Assembly: GCA_019637855.1 (NCBI GenBank)
Contig: JAHBUX010000014.1
Coordinates: 1 to 64,000, forward strand
Direction of reading: 5' to 3'
Source: Bdellovibrionales bacterium
Lineage (GTDB): Bacteria > Bdellovibrionota > Bdellovibrionia > Bdellovibrionales > UBA1609
Length of the DNA stretch: 64,000 nt
A program made the translations under genes and the position numbers. How positions within the stretch are numbered: position 1 is the first letter of the stretch; each line of letters starts with the position of its first letter. The notes under the pieces were generated by a model. It saw only the letters and a program-made list of their open reading frames with translations, searched no databases and was not told the DNA's origin. This document shows, piece by piece, positions 33,540 through 44,909 of this stretch.

Positions 33540-34346
33540 CTATTTTAGGTGCTCTTCGGCGTTGTCGAGAAGCTTCACTTCCTTCTCGTTGAACGGGCTG
33601 GGGATTTTGCGTTGATGCACATATCCATCTAGGGCCATGCGGCAATAGCGAAACTGTGACGGTGGCGCGCCTTTTTTTACTTTTCCGGCCGAGGCCAGTT
33701 TGCGCTGGGCGGTGGTCAGCAGGCGCTGTTTCACCACTTGCAAGAGCCACTCGTTGGTTTTGGCTTGATCACCCATGGTCTTCGGTTCGATGGCGCCTTC
33801 CGCGGCGCTGCCGATAACGGCGGCATCTTTGGTCGCACCTTTCACCACATATCCGCCTTTGCCCTTGGTCAGTTCGATAGTCAGTGGCAGGTCGGTACTG
33901 CCAAATCCAAAAACGCCCTTTGAGCATTTGTCGGTCTCCGCTTTGTTGGCGTAGCATTCGGCTTTGAGGTTTTTGAAGGTCAAAACTGCGGGAGCTTTGC
34001 TGGCCGGCATGCGGCCCGCTTGAGCTTTGGCGGTGATTTGTTTTTCGGGCACAGCGTAGTTGTAGATGGCGAGTTTGCCTTTCTCATTGTCTTTCAAAAC
34101 AGAGAATTGCAGCTCGCCGCCTTTTTTCGGATGCACGATCACAAAGGCGTTGTAGCAAAAGTTCAAATCGTCTTTGGATTCTTCGGTGCCTAGAAAGGTA
34201 CCGAAGTCATCGTTAGCGCGCATGTCGCCGCTAAAGCATTCGCGCGCCAGCTTGATCTCCTGGCTTTTCAGTGGGCAGGTTTTCGGAACGCCTAGGGCGT
34301 GCACGGTCAAAGGCGAAAGCAGTAACCAAACTAAGCGGCGATGCAT
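33540..34346 (-). CDS. Secreted hypothetical protein
   Basis: A 268-residue protein with a signal peptide (MHRRLVWLLLSPLTVHA, about 17 residues). The mature part is basic and contains six Cys residues (TCPLK, ECFSG, FCYNA, ECYANKAETDKC, YCRMA), so periplasmic disulfides are likely. No family is recognised. It is convergent to the outer-membrane protein gene across the 190-bp repeat and divergent from trpS. Confidence 0.75.
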   Translation of the reverse strand: MHRRLVWLLLSPLTVHALGVPKTCPLKSQEIKLARECFSGDMRANDDFGTFLGTEESKDDLNFCYNAFVIVHPKKGGELQFSVLKDNEKGKLAIYNYAVPEKQITAKAQAGRMPASKAPAVLTFKNLKAECYANKAETDKCSKGVFGFGSTDLPLTIELTKGKGGYVVKGATKDAAVIGSAAEGAIEPKTMGDQAKTNEWLLQVVKQRLLTTAQRKLASAGKVKKGAPPSQFRYCRMALDGYVHQRKIPSPFNEKEVKLLDNAEEHLK

Positions 34347-34402
34347 GAAGGTACTCCCTAATTCCTTGTCAGATGTGCGACGCTCGACTAAGTTTTTGCG
34401 TT

Positions 34403-35407
34403 ATGGCGATCACTACAGTCTTGACCGGAGTTAAGCCCACCGGCCAGCCGCACATCGGTAACTATCTCGGCGCAATTCGTCCCGCTCTTGAGCTAAGTAG
34501 CGAACCTAACACTGAAACCTGGTTATTTATTGCGGACTATCACACCCTGACCACGACGCCGGACCCCAAGCGTCTGCGTGAGATGACGTATGAGGTGGCA
34601 GCCACCTGGTTGGCCTGTGGTTTGGATCCAAATAAGACGGTTTTTTATCGTCAGAGTGACATCCCTGAAATTCTCGAATTGAGCTGGATTTTGTCCTGCT
34701 TCACGCCCAAGGGGCTGATGAATCGCGCGCACGCCTATAAGGCCAAGGTCCAGGAGAATCAAGAGGCTGGCAAAGAGGATTTGGATTTCGGCGTCAATAT
34801 GGGGCTCTACAGTTACCCGGTGTTGATGGCAGCCGATATCCTGGTGTTCTCGGCCCACAAGGTGCCTGTCGGTGAAGATCAGGTGCAACACTTGGAGATC
34901 GCGCGCGATATCGCGCAGAAATTCAACCGACAGTACGGCGAGATTATGAAGGTGCCGCAAGCGGTAGTGCCTAAGGTGGGCAAGAACGTTCCCGGCCTGG
35001 ATGGACGCAAGATGAGCAAGTCCTATGACAACTCGATCTTAATGTTCGAAGAGCCGGCACGTTTGAAGAAGCTAGTGGGGCGAATCAAAACCGATTCGCT
35101 TCCGCCCGAAGCGCCTAAGTCCACTGATGGCAGTATTATTTTTGATATTTATCAAGCCTTCGCGATCCCCGATCAGATCGCGACCTTGAAGAGTAAATTT
35201 GAAGCTGGCATCAGTTGGGGGGCCGCCAAAGAAGAGCTGTTCCAGGTGATGGACGAAGCTCTGCGCGGCCCGCGTGAGAAGTATAAGCAGCTGATGGCTG
35301 ACAAATCCTATATCGATGGTCTTTTGAAGCAGGGTGCAGAGAGAGCGCGTGCCAACGCGGTTCCGTTTATGCACAAGGTTCGTCAAGCCATCGGCGTGGG
35401 TTCCTAG
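34403..35407 (+). CDS. trpS: Tryptophanyl-tRNA synthetase
   Basis: A 334-residue class I aminoacyl-tRNA synthetase that charges tRNA-Trp. The ATP-binding signatures are HIGN at residues 17-20 (KPTGQPHIGNY) and KMSKS (GRKMSKSYDN). The length is normal for the bacterial enzyme. The ATG at 34403 was chosen because the ten extra codons upstream are not conserved-looking and the family starts just before the TG[VI]KPTG segment. The MOSC gene follows 3 bp after its stop. Confidence 0.95.
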   Translation: MAITTVLTGVKPTGQPHIGNYLGAIRPALELSSEPNTETWLFIADYHTLTTTPDPKRLREMTYEVAATWLACGLDPNKTVFYRQSDIPEILELSWILSCFTPKGLMNRAHAYKAKVQENQEAGKEDLDFGVNMGLYSYPVLMAADILVFSAHKVPVGEDQVQHLEIARDIAQKFNRQYGEIMKVPQAVVPKVGKNVPGLDGRKMSKSYDNSILMFEEPARLKKLVGRIKTDSLPPEAPKSTDGSIIFDIYQAFAIPDQIATLKSKFEAGISWGAAKEELFQVMDEALRGPREKYKQLMADKSYIDGLLKQGAERARANAVPFMHKVRQAIGVGS

Positions 35408-35410
35408 TCT

Positions 35411-36199
35411 ATGGCGGCAGTGATCCGCGATTTGTTTTTTTATCCGATAAAAAGTTTCCGGGGCCTGCACACCTCAGAGCTGATGTTGACCAAAGCGGGT
35501 CCGCTGTGGGATCGCGAGTGGATGTTGGTGGATGACAAGGGTGTTTTTCTCACTCAGCGCCAACATCCGGAGCTTGCTAAGATCGGCGTGCGTTTTGAAG
35601 ATGATGCCGGTCTTGAACTTTCGGCCGGAGCTCAAGGCACGATGGATTTTGGTTTGGAAGAGCGCGAGGGCCCAGAGTTTCAGGTCACCGTATGGAAAAC
35701 TCAGGTGCCAGCCTTTGAGGTGAGTTCAGAAGTCTCCGAATGGCTTTCCGATCTGCTGACGAAAAAAGTGAAGCTCGTGCGCTTAAGTCCTAATGCCCAG
35801 CGCACCTTTGACGACGCTATGCCAGAGCGCACGGTGCGTTTTGTGGATGCCAAGCCGTTGCTGGTGATCTCAACCGCTTCGTTGAAGCAGTTGGAGTTGA
35901 AGGCCGGGGTGACATTGGCCATGAGTCGCTTTCGCCCGAATATCGTCATCGATGGTGTTGAGCCCCATGCCGAAGATGGGTGGCCGGCGTTTAAGGTGGG
36001 CAGCATTGAGTTTAAAACCTTGAAGCCCTGTACCCGCTGCAAGATCACGACGGTTCATCCGTTGACGGGTGCCGTGAGTGAAGAGCCATTAAAGACACTT
36101 TCGACCTATCGTCGCGGGGAGAAGGGGATTACCTTTGGGCAGTACTTTGCGCATATGCATGAAGGGCGATTGAGAGCCGGCGCGCCGGTTGGGTTTTAG
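35411..36199 (+). CDS. MOSC-domain protein (YcbX-like)
   Basis: A 262-residue protein with the N-terminal beta-barrel (about 1-110, starting VIRDLFFYPIKSFRG) and the MOSC domain (about 120-255). The likely Mo/sulfur ligand Cys is in KPCTRCKITTVHP. RFRPNIVIDG is also typical. YcbX-type proteins detoxify N-hydroxylated compounds using molybdenum cofactor. It may be co-transcribed with trpS (3-bp gap). No ferredoxin domain is present, so electrons must come from a separate partner. Confidence 0.9.
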   Translation: MAAVIRDLFFYPIKSFRGLHTSELMLTKAGPLWDREWMLVDDKGVFLTQRQHPELAKIGVRFEDDAGLELSAGAQGTMDFGLEEREGPEFQVTVWKTQVPAFEVSSEVSEWLSDLLTKKVKLVRLSPNAQRTFDDAMPERTVRFVDAKPLLVISTASLKQLELKAGVTLAMSRFRPNIVIDGVEPHAEDGWPAFKVGSIEFKTLKPCTRCKITTVHPLTGAVSEEPLKTLSTYRRGEKGITFGQYFAHMHEGRLRAGAPVGF

Positions 36200-36344
36200 C
36201 TCCGGTGTTAGTATCGGCGCGGTATTAGTGTCAGTGTCGGATCTATAGTTTTTGTTTTTAGATAGGTTGGCGGGGTGTTTTCTTTAGGCGCTGCTTTTCA
36301 AACTGGTGGGGTTTGTTTAGTCTTTTTGTGGGGTCGTGATTGTG

Positions 36345-36373
36345 TAGTGTTTAACCGCTTTGGTTAAACACTA
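36345..36373 (+). terminator. Terminator-like hairpin after the MOSC gene
   Basis: TAGTGTTTAACC (36345-36356) and GGTTAAACACTA (36362-36373) pair over 12 bp around GCTTT, followed by TGTTTGATTTTG. It lies 146 bp after the MOSC stop in a gap to the convergent lpdA gene. Confidence 0.55.
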
Positions 36374-36421
36374 TGTTTGATTTTGTGAGCGAAGCTCATT
36401 TCATCATTTTTGTTTTCGATC

Positions 36422-36447
36422 TTAGATCGGCCTTTCGGCCGATCTAA
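36422..36447 (-). terminator. Hairpin immediately after lpdA
   Basis: TTAGATCGGCC (36422-36432) pairs with GGCCGATCTAA (36437-36447). On the minus strand the loop is GAAA, a stable GNRA tetraloop. It abuts the lpdA stop codon, where a terminator or 3' stabiliser of the suc-lpd transcript is expected. There is no strong T-run. Confidence 0.55.
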
Positions 36448-37856
<1,409 letters not shown>

Positions 37857-37857
<1 letters not shown>

Positions 37858-39191
37858 TAAATCTCCAACAGTAAGCGCGAGGGATCTTCAATACACTCTT
37901 TCACACGAACTAAGAAACTGACGCTTTCGCCACCGTCGATAATGCGGTGATCATAAGACAACGCCACATACATCATCGGGCGAATAACCACTTGTCCATC
38001 CACTGCGATCGGACGTTGTTCGATCTTATGCATGCCCAAAATTCCGCTCTGCGGAGGGTTCAAGATCGGCGTCGACATCAAGGAGCCATACACACCGCCA
38101 TTGCTGATGGTGAAAGTACCTCCGCTTAAATCGTCTATGGAGATCTTGCCTTCACGCGCCTTATTGGCGAACGCTTTGATCGTCATTTCGATCTCGGCCA
38201 ACGACATATGCTCAACACCCTTTAAGACCGGAACCATCAGGCCCTTCTCGGTGCCGACGGCCACGCCGATGTTGTAGTAGTTGTGATAGACCACATCATT
38301 GCCTTCGATAAACGCGTTCACGCGCGGGAAAGCCTTCAAGGCTTCCACCACCGCCTTCACAAAAAAGCCCATAAAGCCGAGGCCAATGCCGTACTTTTTC
38401 TCGAAGCTGTCTTTGTACTTAGCTCGCAAAGCCATGCACTGACTCATGTCGATCTCGTTAAAGGTCGTCAAAATGGCGGCTGTGTGCTGAGCTTGCACCA
38501 AGCGTTCGGCAATGCGTTTGCGAATGGTAGTCATCGGCTCGCGCACGACCTCTTCACCCAGTGAACCTCGGGCGGCAGGTGTCTTGAGCAAGCTGATCGG
38601 GCTCACGCTCGCACCGGCGCTGCGGGTTGGAACAGCGCTCGCGCCGGCCGCAGGCGCCGGCGAAACACTGGCTCCACCGCCGCTGGCCACAGCGCCCAAG
38701 GCATCCGCTTTGGTCAGGCGTCCGCCTTTGCCCGTGGCTGCGATGGACTCAGGATTCAGTTTGTTTTCAGTCACAATCCGACGCACGGAGGGAGGCATCG
38801 TTTCAGTCTTTGAAACGGTCGGGTTTGTGGTCATCGCCGGATTGTTCACCGGCTGTTTGGCTGGAGCGCCGCTTGGAGGAGCGCTCGGCTTCGCCGAACC
38901 GTTGCCGTTGCTAGCTTGAGGCGCGGCTGTGGCACCGGCGCCTGCGGCGGCCTTGCCCTCAGTGTCGATCTCGCCGACGACAGCGCCGATCTTCACCACA
39001 TCACCGGGTTTAGCCGAGGTGGTCAAAACACCATCTGCTTCGGCCACCACTTCCACACTGGCTTTGTCGGTCTCTAAAACCAAAAGCACTTCATCACGTT
39101 TGACAAATTCACCGCTCTTTTTCGTCCACTGTGCGATTGTGCCCTCGCTGATGGATTCTCCGACGGCGGGAACTTTGATTTCCTTTTTCAC
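37857..39191 (-). CDS. sucB: 2-oxoglutarate dehydrogenase E2 (succinyltransferase)
   Basis: A 444-residue dihydrolipoyl succinyltransferase, the core of the 2-oxoglutarate dehydrogenase complex. The single lipoyl domain (1-75) has Lys43 in ETDKASVEV. An Ala/Pro/Gly-rich swinging linker (75-130) leads to the E1/E3-binding domain (about 132-165, [14 protein letters not shown]). A second flexible Ala/Gly/Ser linker follows, then the catalytic domain ending with [10 protein letters not shown]. It lies between sucA (10-bp gap) and lpdA (one-base overlap) in one transcription unit. Confidence 0.95.
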
Positions 39192-39201
39192 TTAAGCACT
39201 C

Positions 39202-41937
39202 CTACTTTTTAAAAACCGAATCGATGATTAACGTTTGCTCTTTCTGGTGTTGGTAGGGGGAGCCCACCGCCGGGCTCGCCCGCTCGGTGCGCCCGATGTA
39301 CTCCACCGCCAGCTTCTTCTTGCCGATCTCCTGTAGCAAATCATTGATCTTGGGTTGAATGTACAACCAAGCGCCCATGTTCTTAGGTTCTTCTTGCACC
39401 CAGATCACGCGCGAAAGTTTGTTCATGCCGCTGACAAATGAGGCCAGTTGCGTGCGCGGAAAGGGGTAGAGCTGCTCGGTTCGCAAGATGCAGGTCGAAC
39501 CCACGCTGTCTTTGTACTTCTCATCGCGGGCCGCATCCAAATCGTAATAGAGCTTGCCCGAGCACAAGACCAGAGTCTCAATGCTTTTCACATCCGGCAC
39601 TTTGGGATCGGCCATCACCTCATTGAACGTGCCCTTAGTGAACTCGTCCCACGCACTCACCACCTTCGGGTGGCGCAGCAGCGACTTGGGCGACATGATC
39701 ACTAACGGCTTACGGAAATCGCGCTTCATCTGTCGGCGCAAAACATGGAACAAATTGGCCGGAGTGGTGAGATTGCACACCTGCATATTGGCCTGAGCGC
39801 AGAGCTGCAAGAAACGCTCTAAACGGGCCGAGGAGTGCTCCGGGCCTTGGCCTTCATAGCCGTGCGGCAAAAGCAGCGTGAGGCCAGAGCCCCGTGCCCA
39901 CTTCTCTTCACCCGAGCTTAAGAACTGATCGATAATGATCTGGGCGCCGTTGGCGAAATCGCCGAACTGCGCCTCCCATACGGTCAAATATGTCGGGTCG
40001 CTGAAGGAATTGCCATATTCAAAACCCAAAACCGCGTACTCAGACAGCGGTGAGTTGTAAATGCAGAACTCGCCTTTGTCTGGATTCAAAGTTGCCAGCG
40101 GACAGAACTGCTCATCGCTCTTCACATCGTAGTACACCGCTTGGCGATGGGTGAAGGTGCCGCGTTTACAATCCTGACCGGACACACGCACTGGCGTGCC
40201 TTCTAAACACAAGCTGCCGTAGGCAAGCAGTTCGCCCATAGCCCAATCCAAGTGACCGGTCTCGGCCATCTGTTTGCGAGCGCCAATCAGTTTGGCGATC
40301 TTCGGGTTTAGGTTCACACCCTTCGGCTCTTCGGTGAGCACTTTGCTGACTTTATCCAAAACCTCGCGGGCCACGCGCGTCTCAGTCGGCTTGTCGAAGT
40401 CGGCCAAGGTGCCACGGCGTAGACCTTTCCACTGGGCGTTGAAAGCGTTGGCTTTCACCACCGGACGGTTCTTGCGGGTGTTGTCCAAAATATTTTGTAG
40501 ATTGTCGATCTTCTCTTTAAAGAAGGCTTCGCCTTGCTCTTTGGTCATTACTCCTTGAGCTTGCAACTGATCCAAATAGAGATTCATCAAAGTCGCATGC
40601 TGACGAATGGCTTCGTACATCACGGGTTGGGTGAAGGCCGGTTCATCACCCTCGTTATGACCGAAGCGGCGATAGCAGATCTGATCGATCACCACGTCTT
40701 CGCCGAACTGTTGGCGAAAACGCACGGCCATATCCATGGCGCGCACACAGGCTTCCACGTCATCGCCATTCACCAACAGAACCGGTGCTTTGATCACCTT
40801 GGCCACGTCTGAGGAATAGCGCACGCTACGAGCGTCTTCGGGGTCGGTGGTAAAGCCGACTTGGTTATTGACGATCACGTGCACGGTGCCACCCACGGTG
40901 TAGCCTTGCAGCTTCGATAGCTGCAAGGTCTCGGTCACCACACCTTGGCCAGCGAAGGCCGCATCGCCGTGAATCAGGATCGGCACCACTTTTTTGCGCT
41001 CCACCGTGTCCAAGCGGCGGCGCTGCTTAGCGCGGCTCATGCCCATGACCACCGGATCGACCGCCTCTAGGTGTGAAGGGTTAAAGGCCAAGGAGATATG
41101 GCACGGACCGTTGGCGGTCTGGCGATCGCTCGAATAACCCATGTGGTATTTTACGTCGCCGTCGTATTCATATTGTTCGAAGGCTGTGCCGTCGAATTCA
41201 GAGAAAATCACATCAATGGCTTTGTCCATGAAATTGGCTAGCACGTTCACGCGCCCACGGTGAGCCATGCCGATCACGATCTCTTCGACGCCAAGAGCGG
41301 TGCCTTTTTGCACGGAGCGCTCAAGCATCGGAATAAGGGCGTCGCCGCCTTCAATTGAAAAGCGCTTGGTGCCTACGTAGCGGGTGTGAATGAACTTTTC
41401 CAAGGATTCGGTGCGTGCCAGCTGTTTAAAAATTTCGCGCCGTTCGTCCGCCGTCAAATTCAAAGGAGTGGCATTTTGCTCGAACTCTTTGCGAAACCAC
41501 TCCCGCACCTGCGGGGGGCATTCAGCCACTTGGCAAGTCAGTGTTTGACAGTACGACTTGTCCAGATGGTCAATGATCTCGCGCAATGTGGATTTAGGCA
41601 TGCCGACAAGCGCACCGACGGCGAACTTCTGATCTAAGTCGGCGTTGGTCAGTCCGTATTGTGCCAGATCAAAAGATTCGGCTCGAGCTGGACTTAAACC
41701 CAGGGGGTCTAACTTCGCTTTCAAATGACCGTAGTCACGGTACTGCTGAATCAGGTTGTAAACGCCCAGTTCCTTTTCCGAGAAGGTGCTTTGACCCGGC
41801 AGATTCTGTGCGAACTCAACCCCCTCGAAGAACAGCCGCCACTGCGGATCCAGCGTCTCGGGGTTTTGCAAATAGCTCTGGTAAAGGTTTTCGATGTATT
41901 CCAAGTTCGAACGCGTGATTGAGGTGATCCGCTCCAA
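39202..41937 (-). CDS. sucA: 2-oxoglutarate dehydrogenase E1
   Basis: A thiamine-diphosphate enzyme of about 911 residues that decarboxylates 2-oxoglutarate and passes the succinyl group to SucB. I start it at the TTG at 41937, where GGAG stands five bases upstream and the protein opens with the conserved-looking ERITSITRSNLEYIENLYQ. An open frame goes on to a TTG at 42054 with no ribosome site. The E1 core is clear in GMAHRGRVNVL, HGDAAFAGQG and FGHNEGDEPAFTQP. An extended -10 (TTGCTATAAAT, minus strand, near 41973-41983) suits the nearer start. It heads sucA-sucB-lpdA. Confidence 0.93.
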   Translation of the reverse strand: MERITSITRSNLEYIENLYQSYLQNPETLDPQWRLFFEGVEFAQNLPGQSTFSEKELGVYNLIQQYRDYGHLKAKLDPLGLSPARAESFDLAQYGLTNADLDQKFAVGALVGMPKSTLREIIDHLDKSYCQTLTCQVAECPPQVREWFRKEFEQNATPLNLTADERREIFKQLARTESLEKFIHTRYVGTKRFSIEGGDALIPMLERSVQKGTALGVEEIVIGMAHRGRVNVLANFMDKAIDVIFSEFDGTAFEQYEYDGDVKYHMGYSSDRQTANGPCHISLAFNPSHLEAVDPVVMGMSRAKQRRRLDTVERKKVVPILIHGDAAFAGQGVVTETLQLSKLQGYTVGGTVHVIVNNQVGFTTDPEDARSVRYSSDVAKVIKAPVLLVNGDDVEACVRAMDMAVRFRQQFGEDVVIDQICYRRFGHNEGDEPAFTQPVMYEAIRQHATLMNLYLDQLQAQGVMTKEQGEAFFKEKIDNLQNILDNTRKNRPVVKANAFNAQWKGLRRGTLADFDKPTETRVAREVLDKVSKVLTEEPKGVNLNPKIAKLIGARKQMAETGHLDWAMGELLAYGSLCLEGTPVRVSGQDCKRGTFTHRQAVYYDVKSDEQFCPLATLNPDKGEFCIYNSPLSEYAVLGFEYGNSFSDPTYLTVWEAQFGDFANGAQIIIDQFLSSGEEKWARGSGLTLLLPHGYEGQGPEHSSARLERFLQLCAQANMQVCNLTTPANLFHVLRRQMKRDFRKPLVIMSPKSLLRHPKVVSAWDEFTKGTFNEVMADPKVPDVKSIETLVLCSGKLYYDLDAARDEKYKDSVGSTCILRTEQLYPFPRTQLASFVSGMNKLSRVIWVQEEPKNMGAWLYIQPKINDLLQEIGKKKLAVEYIGRTERASPAVGSPYQHQKEQTLIIDSVFKK

Positions 41938-42072
41938 AGGCTTCTCCGGATGGTTGTTTTGGTCGACAACATATTTATAGCAAGAGTTCTTCTCCGTGGG
42001 CAGTCTGACCTCTTTAAATGCATTGCACAATAGATGTGAGTTACTGACTGACAAGAGTCGGTGTCGAGCAAA

Positions 42073-42078
42073 TATACT
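42073..42078 (+). promoter_or_regulatory. Likely -10 of the AsmA-like gene
   Basis: TATACT at 42073-42078, with CTGACA at 42048-42053 as a weak -35 at 19-bp spacing. Transcription would begin near 42085, downstream of the GTG at 42061, which supports the TTG at 42097 as the true start. Confidence 0.4.
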
Positions 42079-42096
42079 AGGCCTAGTGGAGAAACC

Positions 42097-44898
42097 TTGA
42101 AGAAGCTTTTGATCTTGCCCGCCATTCTTGTGGTTGTTCTTGTAGGTGCCATTTTGGCATTCAATGCGGGTGCTTTTAACGCGACCATCGCAGAGAAGCT
42201 GAGTGCCGCAAGCGGTGCTAAAATTCAGTTCGACTCGATCGCCATTTTGACCTTTCCATTGCGTTTACAGCTTGGTCGCACAGAAATTGAGCACAACCTG
42301 GCTCAAGTCGAGTGGGAGCGTCTTGAAATCGAGGTGGCGAACCCGTTGCCGCCAATGGATTTGCGTGTGTTGTTGCGACGGCCTAAAGTCCGCATGCGCG
42401 AAACCTCAGCGCAGGCGCCTCCCAGCGCGTCGACTCCGGCTTCGCCGGCGCCCTCGTTTTCTGCGCGGGGTGTGCCGGCCGTGCGCCTGACTCTGCGGGT
42501 GGAAGGTGGTGAAATCGAAGCGCCGCAGGTGTATGTTTCCAGTTTAGACTTGAGCTTCGCGCAGCAACTGCTCATGCGCGCACCGGCTGCCCTGCAGCTG
42601 ACGGCATTTGTGAAGACGAGCATGATCCCAGCCAAGCTGCCGGTCACACTAGAGACCGATTCGTTGATCTTGAGTGAAGAGTCGTTGAAGACCGCTGGTC
42701 TTAAAGCCACAGTTGCGGGCCTGTCGGCCGATGTGCAGGGCACAAGCTTGCTCAAAGAAGGACGCCATCGTTGGTTACTTGAAGTAAAGGCGCCCGATCT
42801 GAGTGCTTTGCCGAAGCCGCCCGATGTGGTGCCGGCTAAAAACTGGAAGGGCGCCATTGAAATCGCCGCCGAACTGAACAAGCCCTCGGCCGAACAGCCT
42901 TGGCAGGCCGAGGGTAAAGTCAAAGCCACCGGGGTGACCGCAGACCTGCTTGTGCATCAAGCTGGTGCCACGGCTGAAGGGGCCTTCGCGCTCGATCTCA
43001 ATAGTAAATTTTTGTATTTGAACAACGTGCCCAGCCTTCCGGAGCTGAATGGTCAACTGGACCTGACCGGCGCGAAAGTTCTCTACGCAGATCTTTTTAG
43101 CAAAGCTCCGAATGTGCCGCTGCGGTTGAAGATCGATGCGTCTGGCGATGCCACGAAGTTAAGCATTCGCGATTTTACTCTACAGGTGGCGCAGTTGCGC
43201 GCCCGTTTGAGTGGGACGGCGTCCGCACAAAGTCCGTGGGAGTCGCAGTTAAAAATCGAAATTCCGCAGGTCGCCTTACTCGGTTTAGAAAAGCTTCTGC
43301 CGCCGTTGCGCCAAGCTCCGGTGCGCGGCGAAGCCACGCTACAAGCCTCGATTCACGGGCCATTGGCGGCTCCCATGCAGGCTTCCATTACGGTCGAGAG
43401 TTTGCGTTTGAAGGATTTTGCCGCGGAAGTCGAATACACCAAGCCCGGGTTGGTGGCGGCGCGCGGGCCGATCGTCGCCGATATACTAGGTTCGGGGCTT
43501 ATGGAGCGCGGTCAGTTGAAGTCCGCGAAAGCCCAAGGTTCGGTTAACTTGAAGAGCGCGGCCCTGGTGCTGGGGCCGTTGCGCAAAGAAGCGGGACAAG
43601 AGTTGTCCGCCGTCTTCACCCTCGGCAATAAAGGGGAAACTCTGACTATCGACAAACTCGAAATGCGCAGCTTCTTCGGCCGTTTTGCCGCCAACGGTGC
43701 CGTGGTCAACCCGCTGAAGCCTAAGCTCAATGTGAATCTGGTGATGGCGCCACTCAAGATGAGTGAGCTGCGCGTGGCCATGCCTGAATTTCGCGATAAA
43801 ATTCCAAGCGGCGAAATGCGCGCCGCCGTTCGCATGAGTGGTGAGTTGGCCAACGAAAAACCGTGGAACGAATGGCCTCTGCAAATCAGCGGCGATGTTT
43901 CGGTGAGTCTTCCGGAGTATAAAATGGTTGAGGCCAATGCCTCGAAGCCGGCTCCTCCTCAGGCGGCCGCGCCACTTCCTACGCCTTCCGCGGAACCTTT
44001 TTTACCGCCGGGCTATTTGACCAACCAACTGAATTTAAAAGTTTCAGCCGATATCGGTCAGCTGGTGAAAGACAAACTGCTGCTGCGTCAAGTGTCGGCC
44101 AAGGGCACGGTGAGTGGTGGTCGCTTTCGTGGCCAAGCGGCCGTCGGGCAGATTTTCGGTGGCAGCGTGAAGGCAACCGCTTTAGATGTGCCGCTGTTGA
44201 CCAAGAGTCCCACCCTGCAAGGTCAGGTGAACTGGGATGGGGTGATCATAGAAGAAGCACTTGGCTTTGCTAAGCCTGAATATAAGACGATGGCTTCAGG
44301 CAAAACCGCAGGTCGAGCTGATTTCTCCACACTTATGCCGGGCGAGAAAAATTTCTTCGCCGCTTTGAAAGCGCGCGGGGATTTGGGTGCGGCGCCGCTG
44401 ACGCTCAACTCGGTGAAGATCGGTGAGATGATCAACGATATGCTGAAGAAGATTCCGCTTCTGCGCATTTCGCCAGTGAAGGTCGATCCGCTTAGAGGCT
44501 CGATGAAAACGCAGTTTGATATGGCCAACGAAACCATGCAGATCGCCGCCTTTGAAGCCAAAGACCTGGACGGCAGCGAGCTGCAGATGAAGGGCAAAGT
44601 CTTGCTTTCGAGCATGCAAGTCGATCTGGCCGGCACCTTCTTTTGGGTACAGGATCAGGTGAAGGGCTGCTTGGCGGAAGGCAACTCCGATGCCAAAGGG
44701 CGCTTGGTGGTGCCACTGGCGCTGAAGGGCGACGCCATGAAACCGGGCTTCTCTATCCTCAGTGATGTGGCCGGCCGCTTGGCGGGCCGCGCTTTGGAAT
44801 GCGAGAAGAGTAAACTCGTCGACAAAGTGAAAAAGCAAGGTGGCGAGGCCGTGAAGAAAGAGTTGGGTAAAGCCCTTAAAGGGTTGTTCGGAAACTAA
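42097..44898 (+). CDS. AsmA-family membrane-anchored protein
   Basis: A protein of about 933 residues. I begin at the TTG at 42097, six bases after GGAG; the frame extends to a GTG at 42061. An N-terminal membrane anchor (LLILPAILVVVLVGAILAF) is followed by a large periplasmic strand-rich body with repeated AsmA-like units, and a C-terminal segment with the typical VDLAGTFFWVQDQ and GRLVVPLALKGDAMKP. AsmA/TamB-type proteins are linked to outer-membrane assembly and phospholipid transport. The MscS gene follows closely. It is divergent from sucA. Confidence 0.87.
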   Translation: MKKLLILPAILVVVLVGAILAFNAGAFNATIAEKLSAASGAKIQFDSIAILTFPLRLQLGRTEIEHNLAQVEWERLEIEVANPLPPMDLRVLLRRPKVRMRETSAQAPPSASTPASPAPSFSARGVPAVRLTLRVEGGEIEAPQVYVSSLDLSFAQQLLMRAPAALQLTAFVKTSMIPAKLPVTLETDSLILSEESLKTAGLKATVAGLSADVQGTSLLKEGRHRWLLEVKAPDLSALPKPPDVVPAKNWKGAIEIAAELNKPSAEQPWQAEGKVKATGVTADLLVHQAGATAEGAFALDLNSKFLYLNNVPSLPELNGQLDLTGAKVLYADLFSKAPNVPLRLKIDASGDATKLSIRDFTLQVAQLRARLSGTASAQSPWESQLKIEIPQVALLGLEKLLPPLRQAPVRGEATLQASIHGPLAAPMQASITVESLRLKDFAAEVEYTKPGLVAARGPIVADILGSGLMERGQLKSAKAQGSVNLKSAALVLGPLRKEAGQELSAVFTLGNKGETLTIDKLEMRSFFGRFAANGAVVNPLKPKLNVNLVMAPLKMSELRVAMPEFRDKIPSGEMRAAVRMSGELANEKPWNEWPLQISGDVSVSLPEYKMVEANASKPAPPQAAAPLPTPSAEPFLPPGYLTNQLNLKVSADIGQLVKDKLLLRQVSAKGTVSGGRFRGQAAVGQIFGGSVKATALDVPLLTKSPTLQGQVNWDGVIIEEALGFAKPEYKTMASGKTAGRADFSTLMPGEKNFFAALKARGDLGAAPLTLNSVKIGEMINDMLKKIPLLRISPVKVDPLRGSMKTQFDMANETMQIAAFEAKDLDGSELQMKGKVLLSSMQVDLAGTFFWVQDQVKGCLAEGNSDAKGRLVVPLALKGDAMKPGFSILSDVAGRLAGRALECEKSKLVDKVKKQGGEAVKKELGKALKGLFGN

Positions 44899-44909
44899 AA
44901 GGGGTGGCT